The notes beneath the pieces were generated by a model. The model did no database searches and was not told the origin of the DNA. It worked only from the letters and a program-made list of their open reading frames with translations. From Planctomycetota bacterium (GTDB taxonomy: Bacteria; Planctomycetota; UBA1135; UBA2386), in NCBI GenBank assembly GCA_028281765.1, contig JANQJF010000055.1:124001-188000 (forward strand): 64,000 bases of DNA. Reading direction: 5' to 3'. Position 1 is the first letter of the stretch. Each line of letters begins with the position of its first letter. A program made the position numbers and the translations under genes. This document shows, piece after piece, positions 36,240-44,743 of the stretch.

Positions 36240-37456
36240 GTCCCCGGGCTTTCGACGCGGGACAGATGCTCACCCGCGAGGTGGGCAACGCGCGCGAGCC
36301 AGCGAGCGCCGACCGCCAGTGCGCGCTCGTCGAAGTCGAAGCGACTCGAGTGCGCCGGGAACCCTTCGCGCCCCTTCACCTGTCCACCGAAGCGGATGTA
36401 GCTGCCGGGCACGTGCTCCAGGTAGTAGGAGAAGTCCTCGCCGCCCATGTTGGCCGTGTGGAGCGGCACGATCGCCTCGGGTCCCAGCACCTGCTCGGCG
36501 GCCTCTCGCGCGAGGCGCGTCGGCTCCGGGAGGTTCACGACCGGCGGCGTGCCCCCGGTGATCTCCACGTCGACCTCGGCGCCGTGGAGCTGACCGATCG
36601 ACTTGGAGATGCGGATGATGGCCTGGCGGAGATGGTCGCGCACGTCCACCTCTTGCGTCCGGATCGTGCCCTCGAGCCGAGCCGTACCGGCGATGACGTT
36701 CGGCGCGGATCCCGCGTGGAAACTGCCGATCGACAGCACCGACGGGTGCGCTGGATCCACTTCGCGAGACACGACGGTCTGGATCGCGGTGACGAGCAGG
36801 CTGCCGACGACGACCGCGTCGACGGCTTCGTGCGGTCGCGCTCCGTGTCCGGACTGACCGTGGATGTCGATCGTGAACTTGTCACTCGACGCGTTCACCG
36901 GTCCGTCGCTGATCGCCAACACGCCCGGGGGGTAGTGACGATCCAGATGCCCGCCGAAGATCATCCCGACGCCGTCGAGCACGCCGTCGGCGATCATCGC
37001 CTTCGCGCCCGCGCCGCGCTCCTCGGCCGGCTGCCACAACAACCGAACCGGCAGCGGCGGCGGCTCGCCGTTCGTCAAGAGCATCGCCGCCCCGAACAGC
37101 AGGCTCGTGTGGCCGTCGTGCCCGCAGGCGTGCATGACGCCATCCCGCTTCGAGGAGAACTCGAGCCCGGTCTCCTCGTGCACCGGCAGCGCGTCCGTGT
37201 CGGCCCGGAGCGCGACTCGCGGCCCGTCGGATTTGCCAGGTATGTCGAGAACGACGCCGGTGCCCCCGACCTCGCTGCGAGCTTCGACTCCCAACTCTGA
37301 GAGTTCGTCCGCGATCCGACGCGCGGTCCGCGTCTCCTCGCCACTCAGCTCGGGGTTCTCGTGGAGGTCGCGCCGCAGCGCGACCATGCGTTCGAACACG
37401 TCACCGGGCACCAGTTCGGCTGGGTCGACCATGAGGAGATCACTCGCAAGCGACAT
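36236..37456 (-). CDS. M20-family amidohydrolase (hippurate/N-acyl-amino-acid hydrolase-like)
   Basis: 406 residues, cytosolic. It has VMHACGHDGHTSLLFGAAML and LLWQPAEERGAGAKAM (di-metal ligands), the lid domain beginning HGQSGHGARPHEAVDAV, and MGGEDFSYYLEHVPGSYIRF near the end, the pattern of M20D aminoacylase/hippurate hydrolase/IAA-amino-acid hydrolase enzymes. It removes acyl or benzoyl groups from amino acids, or acts as a related peptidase. The stop overlaps the GNAT-cNMP start by 4 bp; deacylase followed by acylase in one operon is notable. Confidence 0.92.
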   Translation of the reverse strand: MSLASDLLMVDPAELVPGDVFERMVALRRDLHENPELSGEETRTARRIADELSELGVEARSEVGGTGVVLDIPGKSDGPRVALRADTDALPVHEETGLEFSSKRDGVMHACGHDGHTSLLFGAAMLLTNGEPPPLPVRLLWQPAEERGAGAKAMIADGVLDGVGMIFGGHLDRHYPPGVLAISDGPVNASSDKFTIDIHGQSGHGARPHEAVDAVVVGSLLVTAIQTVVSREVDPAHPSVLSIGSFHAGSAPNVIAGTARLEGTIRTQEVDVRDHLRQAIIRISKSIGQLHGAEVDVEITGGTPPVVNLPEPTRLAREAAEQVLGPEAIVPLHTANMGGEDFSYYLEHVPGSYIRFGGQVKGREGFPAHSSRFDFDERALAVGARWLARVAHLAGEHLSRVESPGT

Positions 37457-37502
37457 GCCAAGCCTGGCCGCGAGGGCGCGGATTCGCGCTCGCGGCCGCG
37501 GC

Positions 37503-38657
37503 TCAGGGAGCCGACACCATGATCTGGTAGGTCGGCGAGAGCACGAAGCCGAGCGCGTCGGCCGCGCAAGGCATCAGCATCTGCACGTAGGCCGTCGTCC
37601 CGACCGGTGCGGTCACGAGCGAGATCGGCAGAGTCGCCATTCCGGCACCGTTGGCCAGCACGCCGAAGCTCGTGACGACGTTGAGGCCGTAGCCGCAGCC
37701 GACGGTGTTCAGGACCGGGAAGGCCGGGTTGAACCCACCGAAGTCGAAGCCGTAGATCGCGATGCCACCCGGCGGCAGCCCGAAGATGTCGATCGAGAAC
37801 GCCGGGTTCCCGGCATACATGTTCGAGCCGGGCTGGAACGCGAGGCCCGGCAGGCTCGGGCACGCACACGGACCTGGCGGGAACGACGCGGGCACCGCGT
37901 GGAACGACAGGCCGGTCTCACCACCGCTGCCGGTGACGGGGATGACGACGCCAGTCCACACTTCGAACACGAGACTGCCACCCAGCACGTAGATCGGTCG
38001 CGGCGCGCCCGGCGGGAACGAGTTGCCGGTCTTGTCGATCGCGATGCCGACCGGCGGTCCGGGAGTCGGGACGGGCGGCGTCGGCGGGCCGACGAGGAAT
38101 CCGCCCGGGTTGAAGTTCCAGCAGACCCCCTGGATGTCGACGCCCCAGAGCGTTCCGGTCACCGGATCCCAATCCAAGCCGGTCATGGGTGGCGGAAAGC
38201 CGAACGCCAGCGGCACGGGGGGCACGACGAGCGGTCCGTTGAACGCCGCGATCGTCGCCTGGATGAACACGCCATCGGTCATCCACAGCAACCCCGCCGC
38301 CGAATCGACCGCCATGCCGTGGATCGGGCCGGCGGGCATCGGAGGCGGCGCCCACGGCGGAATCGGTGGGATTGCCGGCGGGTACCAGTTGTGCGGTCCG
38401 GCCGCGACGAGGAACCCATCCGTGTGCCACGTGAGCCCGGTCGCCGCATCGACCGAAACCGCGCCCAGCGGAATCGGTCCCGGCAACGGCGGAGTGTGCG
38501 GATACCCGTTCACCGGCGGCAGGCCACCGGGATGGAGCGGAGAAATCGCCGCCAACTCGAGAAACGTCGCGGCCGGCGAGTCGTTGACGATCAAGTGCTG
38601 TGCCGCGAGCGGTGTCGCGAGGGACAGCAGAAGGAGGATTGGGGTGGTGGATTGCAT
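37503..38657 (-). CDS. Secreted proline-rich repeat protein with recurrent C-terminal domain
   Basis: 384 residues with signal MQSTTPILLLLSLATPLAAQ. The body contains repeated units with a GMAVDSAAGLLWMTDG / GLDWDPVTGTLWGVDI pattern, like a degraded propeller, with proline-rich loops (PPIPPWAPPPMPAGPI). The last ~110 residues (NPAFSIDIFGLPPGG, GCGYGL, TAYVQMLMPCAADALG) match the domain at the end of other secreted proteins here and nearly all of the small protein at 25369. Function unknown. Confidence 0.78.
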   Translation of the reverse strand: MQSTTPILLLLSLATPLAAQHLIVNDSPAATFLELAAISPLHPGGLPPVNGYPHTPPLPGPIPLGAVSVDAATGLTWHTDGFLVAAGPHNWYPPAIPPIPPWAPPPMPAGPIHGMAVDSAAGLLWMTDGVFIQATIAAFNGPLVVPPVPLAFGFPPPMTGLDWDPVTGTLWGVDIQGVCWNFNPGGFLVGPPTPPVPTPGPPVGIAIDKTGNSFPPGAPRPIYVLGGSLVFEVWTGVVIPVTGSGGETGLSFHAVPASFPPGPCACPSLPGLAFQPGSNMYAGNPAFSIDIFGLPPGGIAIYGFDFGGFNPAFPVLNTVGCGYGLNVVTSFGVLANGAGMATLPISLVTAPVGTTAYVQMLMPCAADALGFVLSPTYQIMVSAP

Positions 38658-38721
38658 CTGGCCTCGTGGGTTCGGGTCGTCCCCAAGAAGGCCAGGGCCA
38701 CGCGGGCGGGGACAAGATTCC

Positions 38722-40092
38722 CTACCCCACGGCCGGGGGCGCGAACCCGTCGCGATACGCGCGTTTCACGATCGTCTTGGTCGCCTCTTCGTGGTTCGGG
38801 AACGTCAGCGACGCCTTGTCCCACCGCAGCTCGACGCCCGGGAAGCGCGTCGCCTTGACCGGCAAGATCGCGGACTCGGTGATGCGCACCGCGTCCTTGA
38901 ACGGCGTGCGCAGCTCGGTCTTCTTCCCGAGGCAATTGTCGACCCACGCGTGCCAGTGGTTGAGCTTCGGGAACTCCGGCAGGTACGGCATGTCGAGCCC
39001 CTTCGTCATCTTGCCGTCGCGCCAGATCTCGATGCGGCCGCTCGCCCCGACGACCATGACGCCGCCCTCGCAAACGACGACCGTGCAGTTGTTTTCCATC
39101 CACGCGTCGGCCGGCAGGCCGAGCGCTGCGCGAGACGGCATTTGCCGGCAGTCGTTGTAGTGGACCGGGAAGAACTTGCGCGCGAAGCGCGGCGAGTCGA
39201 CCGCGAAGGTCGTCGTCGAGCGGCACGGGTTGACGTGGAAGTGCTCTCCCGCCGGCTTCGCGCAGTGTGTCTGCACCGCGATCGGCGACTGCAGTTCGTC
39301 GTAGGCGTAGAACAGCACGTCGAGGAGGTGACAGCCCCAGTCGCCGAGACCGTTGCCGCCGTAGTCCCACCACGAGCGCCACACGATCGGCGCGAGGCCC
39401 TTACGGTAGTCGGTCTCCGCCGCCGGGCCGAGCCAGAGGTTCCAGTCCAGGTGCTCGGGCGGCGCGCTCGGCTCGTGCAGCTCGTTGTCGAAGTTGAAGT
39501 AGCGGCCGCGGTTCGGCGCGCTGACCCACGCGTGCGCCTCGATCGCCTTGCCGATCTGTCCCTCGCGCAGGATCTCTACCGCGGCGCGGCGACCGGGATA
39601 CACCATGCGCTGGTTGCCGAGCTGGGTCACGAGGTTCGGCTTGGCCGCGATCGCCTTCTCGAAGAGCACGATCTCCTCGAGCTGATGCACGAGCGGCTTC
39701 TGGCCGTAGACGTGTTTGTCGTGCGCGAACGCCGTCAACATGATCGACGCGTGCGAGTGGTCCGGCGTCGATACGATGACCGCATCGAACTCGTCTGCGT
39801 GTGCGGCGAACGCCTCGCGGTAGTCGCGGCACTGGAACGCGCCGGGCTCCTGCTCGCCGGCCTTCTTCAGCGCGTTCGCGTCGACGTCGCAGAGACCGAC
39901 GATCTCGGCGTTCGGGTGCTTGCCGACTTGCCGGCGATCCTTGCCGCCGATCGTGCCGACGACGCCGATCGACAGCACGCGGAGCTTGTCGTTTGCACCG
40001 GACTGGACGAACGGCACGTGGCCGAGCGTCGAGAGGCCGACGCCGGCGGCGGAGGACTGGAGGAAGGAGCGACGCGAGACGGGGGTAGTCAT
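38722..40092 (-). CDS. Tat-exported Gfo/Idh/MocA-family oxidoreductase
   Basis: 456 residues with a Tat signal (SRRSFLQSSAAGVGLSTLG). The Rossmann fold begins LRVLSIGVVGTIG, followed by AEIVGLCDVDANAL, VIVSTPDHSHASIMLTAF and KHVYGQKPLVHQLEE, the last holding the conserved Lys-Pro of the EKP-type motif (here QKP). The C-terminal dehydratase-like beta domain contains WWDYGGNGLGDWGCHLLDVL. Planctomycetes carry many Tat-exported members that act on sugars or sugar alcohols in the periplasm with tightly bound NAD(P). No sugar pathway neighbours help to define the substrate. Confidence 0.92.
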   Translation of the reverse strand: MTTPVSRRSFLQSSAAGVGLSTLGHVPFVQSGANDKLRVLSIGVVGTIGGKDRRQVGKHPNAEIVGLCDVDANALKKAGEQEPGAFQCRDYREAFAAHADEFDAVIVSTPDHSHASIMLTAFAHDKHVYGQKPLVHQLEEIVLFEKAIAAKPNLVTQLGNQRMVYPGRRAAVEILREGQIGKAIEAHAWVSAPNRGRYFNFDNELHEPSAPPEHLDWNLWLGPAAETDYRKGLAPIVWRSWWDYGGNGLGDWGCHLLDVLFYAYDELQSPIAVQTHCAKPAGEHFHVNPCRSTTTFAVDSPRFARKFFPVHYNDCRQMPSRAALGLPADAWMENNCTVVVCEGGVMVVGASGRIEIWRDGKMTKGLDMPYLPEFPKLNHWHAWVDNCLGKKTELRTPFKDAVRITESAILPVKATRFPGVELRWDKASLTFPNHEEATKTIVKRAYRDGFAPPAVG

Positions 40093-40110
40093 CCCCGTCA
40101 GGGTAGCGAT

Positions 40111-40830
40111 CTAGCGCCCCTCGATCGGCAACAACAAGTCCGGGAGTTCGTCTTCGAGAGGGTTCCGCGCGAGTCCATCCGCACGGAGCTTGCGCGACAA
40201 CGCATAGTGTGCTTCCTGCACGGCGGGCCAGTGCTCCGTGCGCACGGAGAGCCAGCGTGTACCCGTCGGCGTCGCGAGGAACTCCGCGAACACCTTCGCG
40301 TGCTCGGGTTCGACGAGTCGCGCGCAGATGACATGCGAAAGCTGCAGAGGTGACACCGATGCGCCGTTCTCCGCCGCGGCCTTGGCCTCGGCGAACCGCC
40401 GGTCCGCAGCGGTGCCGACAGCCGTAGCGTCCGAAAGCATCTCGGCGAGTTCCGCGGGGAACCGGTCGGGCTGATGCGCGAACATCGTCACCGCCATGTT
40501 CTCGGCATGCCGGATCGCCGCGCCCGCGTCGCCGCCGAGGAACGCGAGCGTCGGAGCGATCCAATCCCGATCCGACACCGACGACAGCCGCGCGAACGCC
40601 GCGTCGTCCTCGTTCGCGCACCACGCGGTCAACGTTTCCTCTCGATCCTCGCGCTCCGCGTTCCATTCCAACGCCGGATCGTTGCGAAGCCAGCCCCGCT
40701 GCGCCTTCGATCCGCCGAGCAGCGGATCGAGCGCGACGAGCTCGCGCAGCTGTTCGGCCGAAGCCGCGGGCGGCTCCGGAGAACAGCCCGCTGCCGTGCA
40801 CATCAGGACCGCCACGATCGCACTTCGCAT
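40111..40830 (-). CDS. Putative lipoprotein, unknown function
   Basis: 239 residues from the ATG at 40830, chosen because it gives MRSAIVAVLMCTAAGCSPE with a lipobox (TAAGC). The mature chain is helical (AEQLRELVALDPLLGGS, EHAKVFAEFLATPTGTRWLS) with no recognised motif. It is 18 bp upstream of the MocA-like gene on the same strand and may be co-transcribed with it. Confidence 0.72.
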   Translation of the reverse strand: MRSAIVAVLMCTAAGCSPEPPAASAEQLRELVALDPLLGGSKAQRGWLRNDPALEWNAEREDREETLTAWCANEDDAAFARLSSVSDRDWIAPTLAFLGGDAGAAIRHAENMAVTMFAHQPDRFPAELAEMLSDATAVGTAADRRFAEAKAAAENGASVSPLQLSHVICARLVEPEHAKVFAEFLATPTGTRWLSVRTEHWPAVQEAHYALSRKLRADGLARNPLEDELPDLLLPIEGR

Positions 40831-40998
40831 GCCGCGACGATACCGCCTCGCCGGGCCGCCGCGATCACAACTCCAGGCTCGCGCGCGCCGAGTTCGACAC
40901 GACGACGCCGAGCAGGTTCGCGCCAAGGTCCGCGACCGCGCCCTGGAAGAACGCGACCAGGCCGGTCGCCGCGGCCCGCGAGCGCGCCCGCGCGCATC

Positions 40999-41994
40999 CT
41001 ACCTCCCCATCGCCTCCAGCATCCGCCGCATCATCTCCTCCGCCCGATTCCGCGGCGCCTCGAACACATCGCCAACGTCCGAACTCTCGACGATCGACCA
41101 GGCGTCTCCATCCCCGCGCACGAACCCGTCCTTGAGGATCAGCAGTCGCGAGAACGAACCGCGACGATCTTCCGGCCAGTCGAACGCGAACTCCGAAACC
41201 ACCGTCTCCAACCGATTCCGGTCGAGATCCACCGGAGCCGCCGGCACGACGAGCGGCTGCCGGGGGCGGGCGACCAGGCCCCGCGTCCGAGCATCGTGCC
41301 GCAACGCGCTCCAGTCCGTCGCGGCGTCATCCGCCGCGAGGCGCGCCGTGACCTCCTGCACGAATCGGGCGAGTTCGCGGAAACTCTCCGACGAGTCGGA
41401 ACGCTGCAGCACTCGATCGGCCATGCCGTCGAGATCGAAGAGTTCGACCTGCGCTGCCACGAGCGGGCGTCGGATGTCTTCGTCGACGGCGTCGATCACT
41501 TCGATGTCGTCGACGAGGCTCTGCGCCGCGCGTTCGAACGCACGCAGCTTCGCCGGCTCGACCTCCACGACCTCGGCGGGCGGCCCAAACTCGGGTGAGC
41601 CCGTCTCGGGAGGCGTCGTCTCGGGAGACACCGATCGCCCCATCCAGAACCCAACGCCCCACGCGGTCGCAATCGCGAAGAGCACGACCGCCGCGGCGGC
41701 CGCGATTCGGTTCGAATTCGAGTGACCCAGCCGACCGAGCACCCGCCCACGCCGCTCGGCGACCGTGGCCAGGACTCGGTCCGCGAGGTCGTGCCCGACG
41801 TCCGGCGCCGGCATCGCCTGCGCAACCTCCGACAGGCGACGCAGCTGCTGGAACGCGAGCACACAGTCATCACAGCCGAACAGGTGCTCCTGCACCTGCT
41901 GGCGCACCGCGGCGCGCAGCCGCCCATCGAGATAGAGCGACGCGCGGCGCTGCGTCTCGTGGCAGTCGAAGGGTGGCGTTGTCGTCGTGTTCAT
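40999..41994 (-). CDS. Zinc-finger anti-sigma factor
   Basis: 331 residues. The N-terminal zf-HC2 module reads FDCHETQRRASLYLDGRLRA and HLFGCDDC, with the Cys/His ligands of ZAS-type anti-sigma factors. A transmembrane helix lies at ~97-117 (AAAAAVVLFAIATAWGVGFW). About 210 residues outside the membrane are Leu/Val-rich with an acidic start (PETTPPETGSPEFG). Its start overlaps the sigma-factor stop by 4 bp. It should hold the ECF factor at the membrane until an envelope signal releases it. Confidence 0.9.
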   Translation of the reverse strand: MNTTTTPPFDCHETQRRASLYLDGRLRAAVRQQVQEHLFGCDDCVLAFQQLRRLSEVAQAMPAPDVGHDLADRVLATVAERRGRVLGRLGHSNSNRIAAAAAVVLFAIATAWGVGFWMGRSVSPETTPPETGSPEFGPPAEVVEVEPAKLRAFERAAQSLVDDIEVIDAVDEDIRRPLVAAQVELFDLDGMADRVLQRSDSSESFRELARFVQEVTARLAADDAATDWSALRHDARTRGLVARPRQPLVVPAAPVDLDRNRLETVVSEFAFDWPEDRRGSFSRLLILKDGFVRGDGDAWSIVESSDVGDVFEAPRNRAEEMMRRMLEAMGR

Positions 41995-42578
41995 TCGAGA
42001 AAGCCCTCCAGCCGCTTCTTCAGCTCGACGCGGCAGCGATGCAGCCGGCTCGACACGGTCTTGACCGAGATGCCGAGCACCTGCGCGATCTCCTCGTATG
42101 CCAAGCCCTGCTGCTCACGCAGCACGAACACCGACCGGAACGACTCGGGTATCGACGAGAGCGCGCGATCGAGGGCCCGCTGCAGCTCTCGCGCCTCCGC
42201 GCTCGCGATCGCCGGAGACGCGAATGCATCGACCGCAACCGTCTCGTCACGATCGGCGCGGACGCCTTCGCGACGGAGCAGGTCGATCGACAGGTTGCGC
42301 GCAATCGACAGCAGCCACACGGCGGCCGACCACTGCGGATCGAACGACTTGGCGTTCTCGTAGGCGCGGACGAAGACCTCTTGGGTCACGTCGTCCGACC
42401 AGCCGACGTCGCGCACGATCCGATAGACATACCCGCGCACGCGCGATCCGAGGCGCTCGACGAGCTCGTCGAGCGCGAAGTCGACGCGATTCGCGAGCGC
42501 CGCGATCAACGCCTCGTCTTCGAGCTCGCGCACGGCGGCGGGAATGCCGCCGATTCGGGATCGCGCCAACGGTCTCAT
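41991..42578 (-). CDS. ECF sigma factor
   Basis: 195 residues. Region 2 has VGWSDDVTQEVFVRAYENAK and WLLSIARNLSIDLLRRE; region 4 has LSSIPESFRSVFVLREQQGL, YEEIAQVLGISVKTVSSRLH. It overlaps the upstream repeat-protein gene and the downstream anti-sigma gene by 4 bp each, so all three are translationally coupled. Confidence 0.95.
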   Translation of the reverse strand: MRPLARSRIGGIPAAVRELEDEALIAALANRVDFALDELVERLGSRVRGYVYRIVRDVGWSDDVTQEVFVRAYENAKSFDPQWSAAVWLLSIARNLSIDLLRREGVRADRDETVAVDAFASPAIASAEARELQRALDRALSSIPESFRSVFVLREQQGLAYEEIAQVLGISVKTVSSRLHRCRVELKKRLEGFLE

Positions 42579-43246
42579 CGACGCCGCGTGTACGGACGGA
42601 GCTTTCCGCTCGTCGTCTTGGGCCCCGCGCTTCGCTTCACTCTCTTGGTTCCGCGCTTGGCCTGCTTGGATCCGCTCTTGGACGATCCCGAGCGACTCGA
42701 CCGGCCCGCGTTCTTCGACGACGAGGTGTCGCGACTCGACGACGTATTTCGACTCGACGACGACTTGCGATCCGACGCGCGTGAGCTGTCGGCACCGGCG
42801 CGCGCCCGACGCTCGACGTCGCGCATGAGTTCGTCGAATTCGCGGGGCAGCGGGATGGCCCCGCGCTTCGAGCCCGGGACGACCTTGCCATCGACGGTCT
42901 TCTCGTCGACGACGGTCTTGCCATTCACGACCTGGACGCGATGGCTCGACGACGACCGAGACGACTTTCGATCTGACACCTTGGCGCCGTCGCGCGCGCG
43001 GCGCTCCACGTCGCGCATGAGGTCCTCGAACTCCGGCGGCAGGAGGACGTCGCCCCGCTTCGAGCCGGGCGTTCGCTTTCCGTTCACCGTCTTCTCGTCG
43101 ACGACTTTCTTACCGTCGACGACGACGACCTTGTGGGTCGAGCTCGACTTCGACGTCGAATTCGCGTCGGCACGAGCCTCCGCGGGATTCTGGGCAAGCG
43201 CGGTCGCACCGCAGAGCAGGAAGGCGAGAAGGCAGGATCGCAGCAT
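42575..43246 (-). CDS. Secreted basic Ser/Arg-rich protein with an internal tandem duplication
   Basis: 223 residues from the ATG at 43246 (signal MLRSCLLAFLLCGATALAQN). Residues ~37-96 and ~101-163 are near-duplicates: each has HKV/HRV..V(D/N)GK, VVDEKTV.GK, PGSKRG, a LP.EF..LMRDVERRAR helix and SDRKSS. The C-terminal ~60 residues are Ser/Arg/Lys-rich (SSSRNTSSSRDTSSSKNAGR). The gene is the first of a sigma/anti-sigma operon and overlaps the sigma gene by 4 bp. It may be the envelope sensor or a target of the pathway. Confidence 0.82.
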   Translation of the reverse strand: MLRSCLLAFLLCGATALAQNPAEARADANSTSKSSSTHKVVVVDGKKVVDEKTVNGKRTPGSKRGDVLLPPEFEDLMRDVERRARDGAKVSDRKSSRSSSSHRVQVVNGKTVVDEKTVDGKVVPGSKRGAIPLPREFDELMRDVERRARAGADSSRASDRKSSSSRNTSSSRDTSSSKNAGRSSRSGSSKSGSKQAKRGTKRVKRSAGPKTTSGKLRPYTRRR

Positions 43247-43335
43247 CGGGTTCGGTTCTCCGTCGAGGGGTCTGGGGCTCAACAGGGCTACGGGCGAGCC
43301 CCGGGGTTTGCCCCCGGAAAAACCACGGACGAGCC

Positions 43336-44682
43336 TCACAGGGTCGGCGCCGGCACGTCGCTGATCTTGCAGCCAGACGGCTGGAAGGCCTGCGACAGCA
43401 GCGTCACACCCGATAGGAAGTCCGGCAAGAACAGCGGGAACCGCACCTCCCCCGCCGCATCCGCGAACGCGAACGTCAGGATGTGCACCCCCGCGAGGTC
43501 GAGCGAAACCGTGCAGCCGGGCAGCGGCACGTCTCCACCCGCGAGATCGATCAGGATCGCGACGATCTGTCCAGGCGTCGCGCCGGTGACGATCCATTCG
43601 TTGAGCGTGCCGGCCGTCCCCGGCACGAGGTCGAGATCGAGGCTCACCGGCGTCATGACGAACGAGTGCAAGAACCCTCCGAGATCGCCGTGCCCGACGA
43701 TTTCCCGACCGTCGTTGATGTCACTCGCACTGATCAGCGACGACCACGGAGACATCGGCGGCAGCATGGTCTCGAGCGCCACGACCGGGTTGTCCGGCGC
43801 GAGCCCGCCGAGTCGCGCGACCGCGGTCGCCGGAGCGCCGAATCCCTGGGCCGAACCGACGACGTCGCCGTGCGAGTTGATCGCGTTCGCGTAGGTGTTC
43901 TGCACGCCGAGTTGGCCCAGGTCGATCGGCGCGAGCGCCCCGCCCGGCCACGCGGCCATGCGCCAACCGAGGCCACCCGCAAACGCGCTGCCGACGATGT
44001 CGCCAGACGCGTTGATGTCGACGGCACTCGCTCCACCGCCGAAGCCCGAAAGCGTCGTGTAGGCCCAGCTGCCGCCGACCTTGTTCCAGCGCATCGCGTG
44101 CGTGCCCGCGGGGCTGCCGCTGAACCCGACGATCGTCGAGCCGGGTCCGACCGCGTACGCTATCCCGCCGAAGTCCCCCGGCACCATCGGCAGCGGCGTC
44201 GCGTTCGTGTAGTTGCCCGCGGCGTCCGGCTCCCATGCGGCCGGCTTGTAGTCGATCGCGTCGTCGGTGCAGCCGGACACGAGCCCGCCGGCGTCCATCG
44301 ACTCGGCAATCGAGAACAGGTCGCCGACCGCGGGCGGCAAGGCGGTCAACGTGATCCCGCTCAGCCCCGGCGTCCAGATCGTCGCGACGTCCCATCCACT
44401 CGACGACAGCGCGGCACCGAGCGGCTGTCCGTTCGGACCGACGCCGCAGCTCCGAGAGAACTGCGACCCGGTGTGGTCCGGCAGAGCGACGGGCGCACCC
44501 CCCGTCCACGTGTACGCCGTCACGGTGCCGGACGTTCCCGACACGCGACCCGCGTCGTCGATCGAAGTCGCGACGCTTCCAAAGTGCGTCGGCAGCGGAT
44601 CGATCCGCCGAATCGTGTACGGGTTTTGAGCGGCGGCGGGCGAGAGGATCGACAGGGCGATCAGCAGGCAGCGCGAATTCAT
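43336..44682 (-). CDS. Secreted HAF-repeat protein with C-terminal domain
   Basis: 448 residues from the ATG at 44682 (signal MNSRCLLIALSILSPAAAQN). The body has HAF-like 'extracellular repeat' units such as ATSIDDAGRVSGTSGTVTAY, AVDINASGDIVGSAFAGGLG and ANAINSHGDVVGSAQGFGAP, with DINDGREIVGHG, which fold as a beta-propeller. The last ~110 residues (LVPGTAGTLNEWIVTGATPG, then PLPGCTVSL and VTLLSQAFQPSGC) resemble the recurrent C-terminal domain. The gene is isolated from its neighbours by ~60-90 bp. Confidence 0.83.
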   Translation of the reverse strand: MNSRCLLIALSILSPAAAQNPYTIRRIDPLPTHFGSVATSIDDAGRVSGTSGTVTAYTWTGGAPVALPDHTGSQFSRSCGVGPNGQPLGAALSSSGWDVATIWTPGLSGITLTALPPAVGDLFSIAESMDAGGLVSGCTDDAIDYKPAAWEPDAAGNYTNATPLPMVPGDFGGIAYAVGPGSTIVGFSGSPAGTHAMRWNKVGGSWAYTTLSGFGGGASAVDINASGDIVGSAFAGGLGWRMAAWPGGALAPIDLGQLGVQNTYANAINSHGDVVGSAQGFGAPATAVARLGGLAPDNPVVALETMLPPMSPWSSLISASDINDGREIVGHGDLGGFLHSFVMTPVSLDLDLVPGTAGTLNEWIVTGATPGQIVAILIDLAGGDVPLPGCTVSLDLAGVHILTFAFADAAGEVRFPLFLPDFLSGVTLLSQAFQPSGCKISDVPAPTL

Positions 44683-44743
44683 GGGCGTTCCGACGGCAGG
44701 GAAGCGGCCCGCGATGGTAGCGCATCGAGCGCACGGCCGTGCG

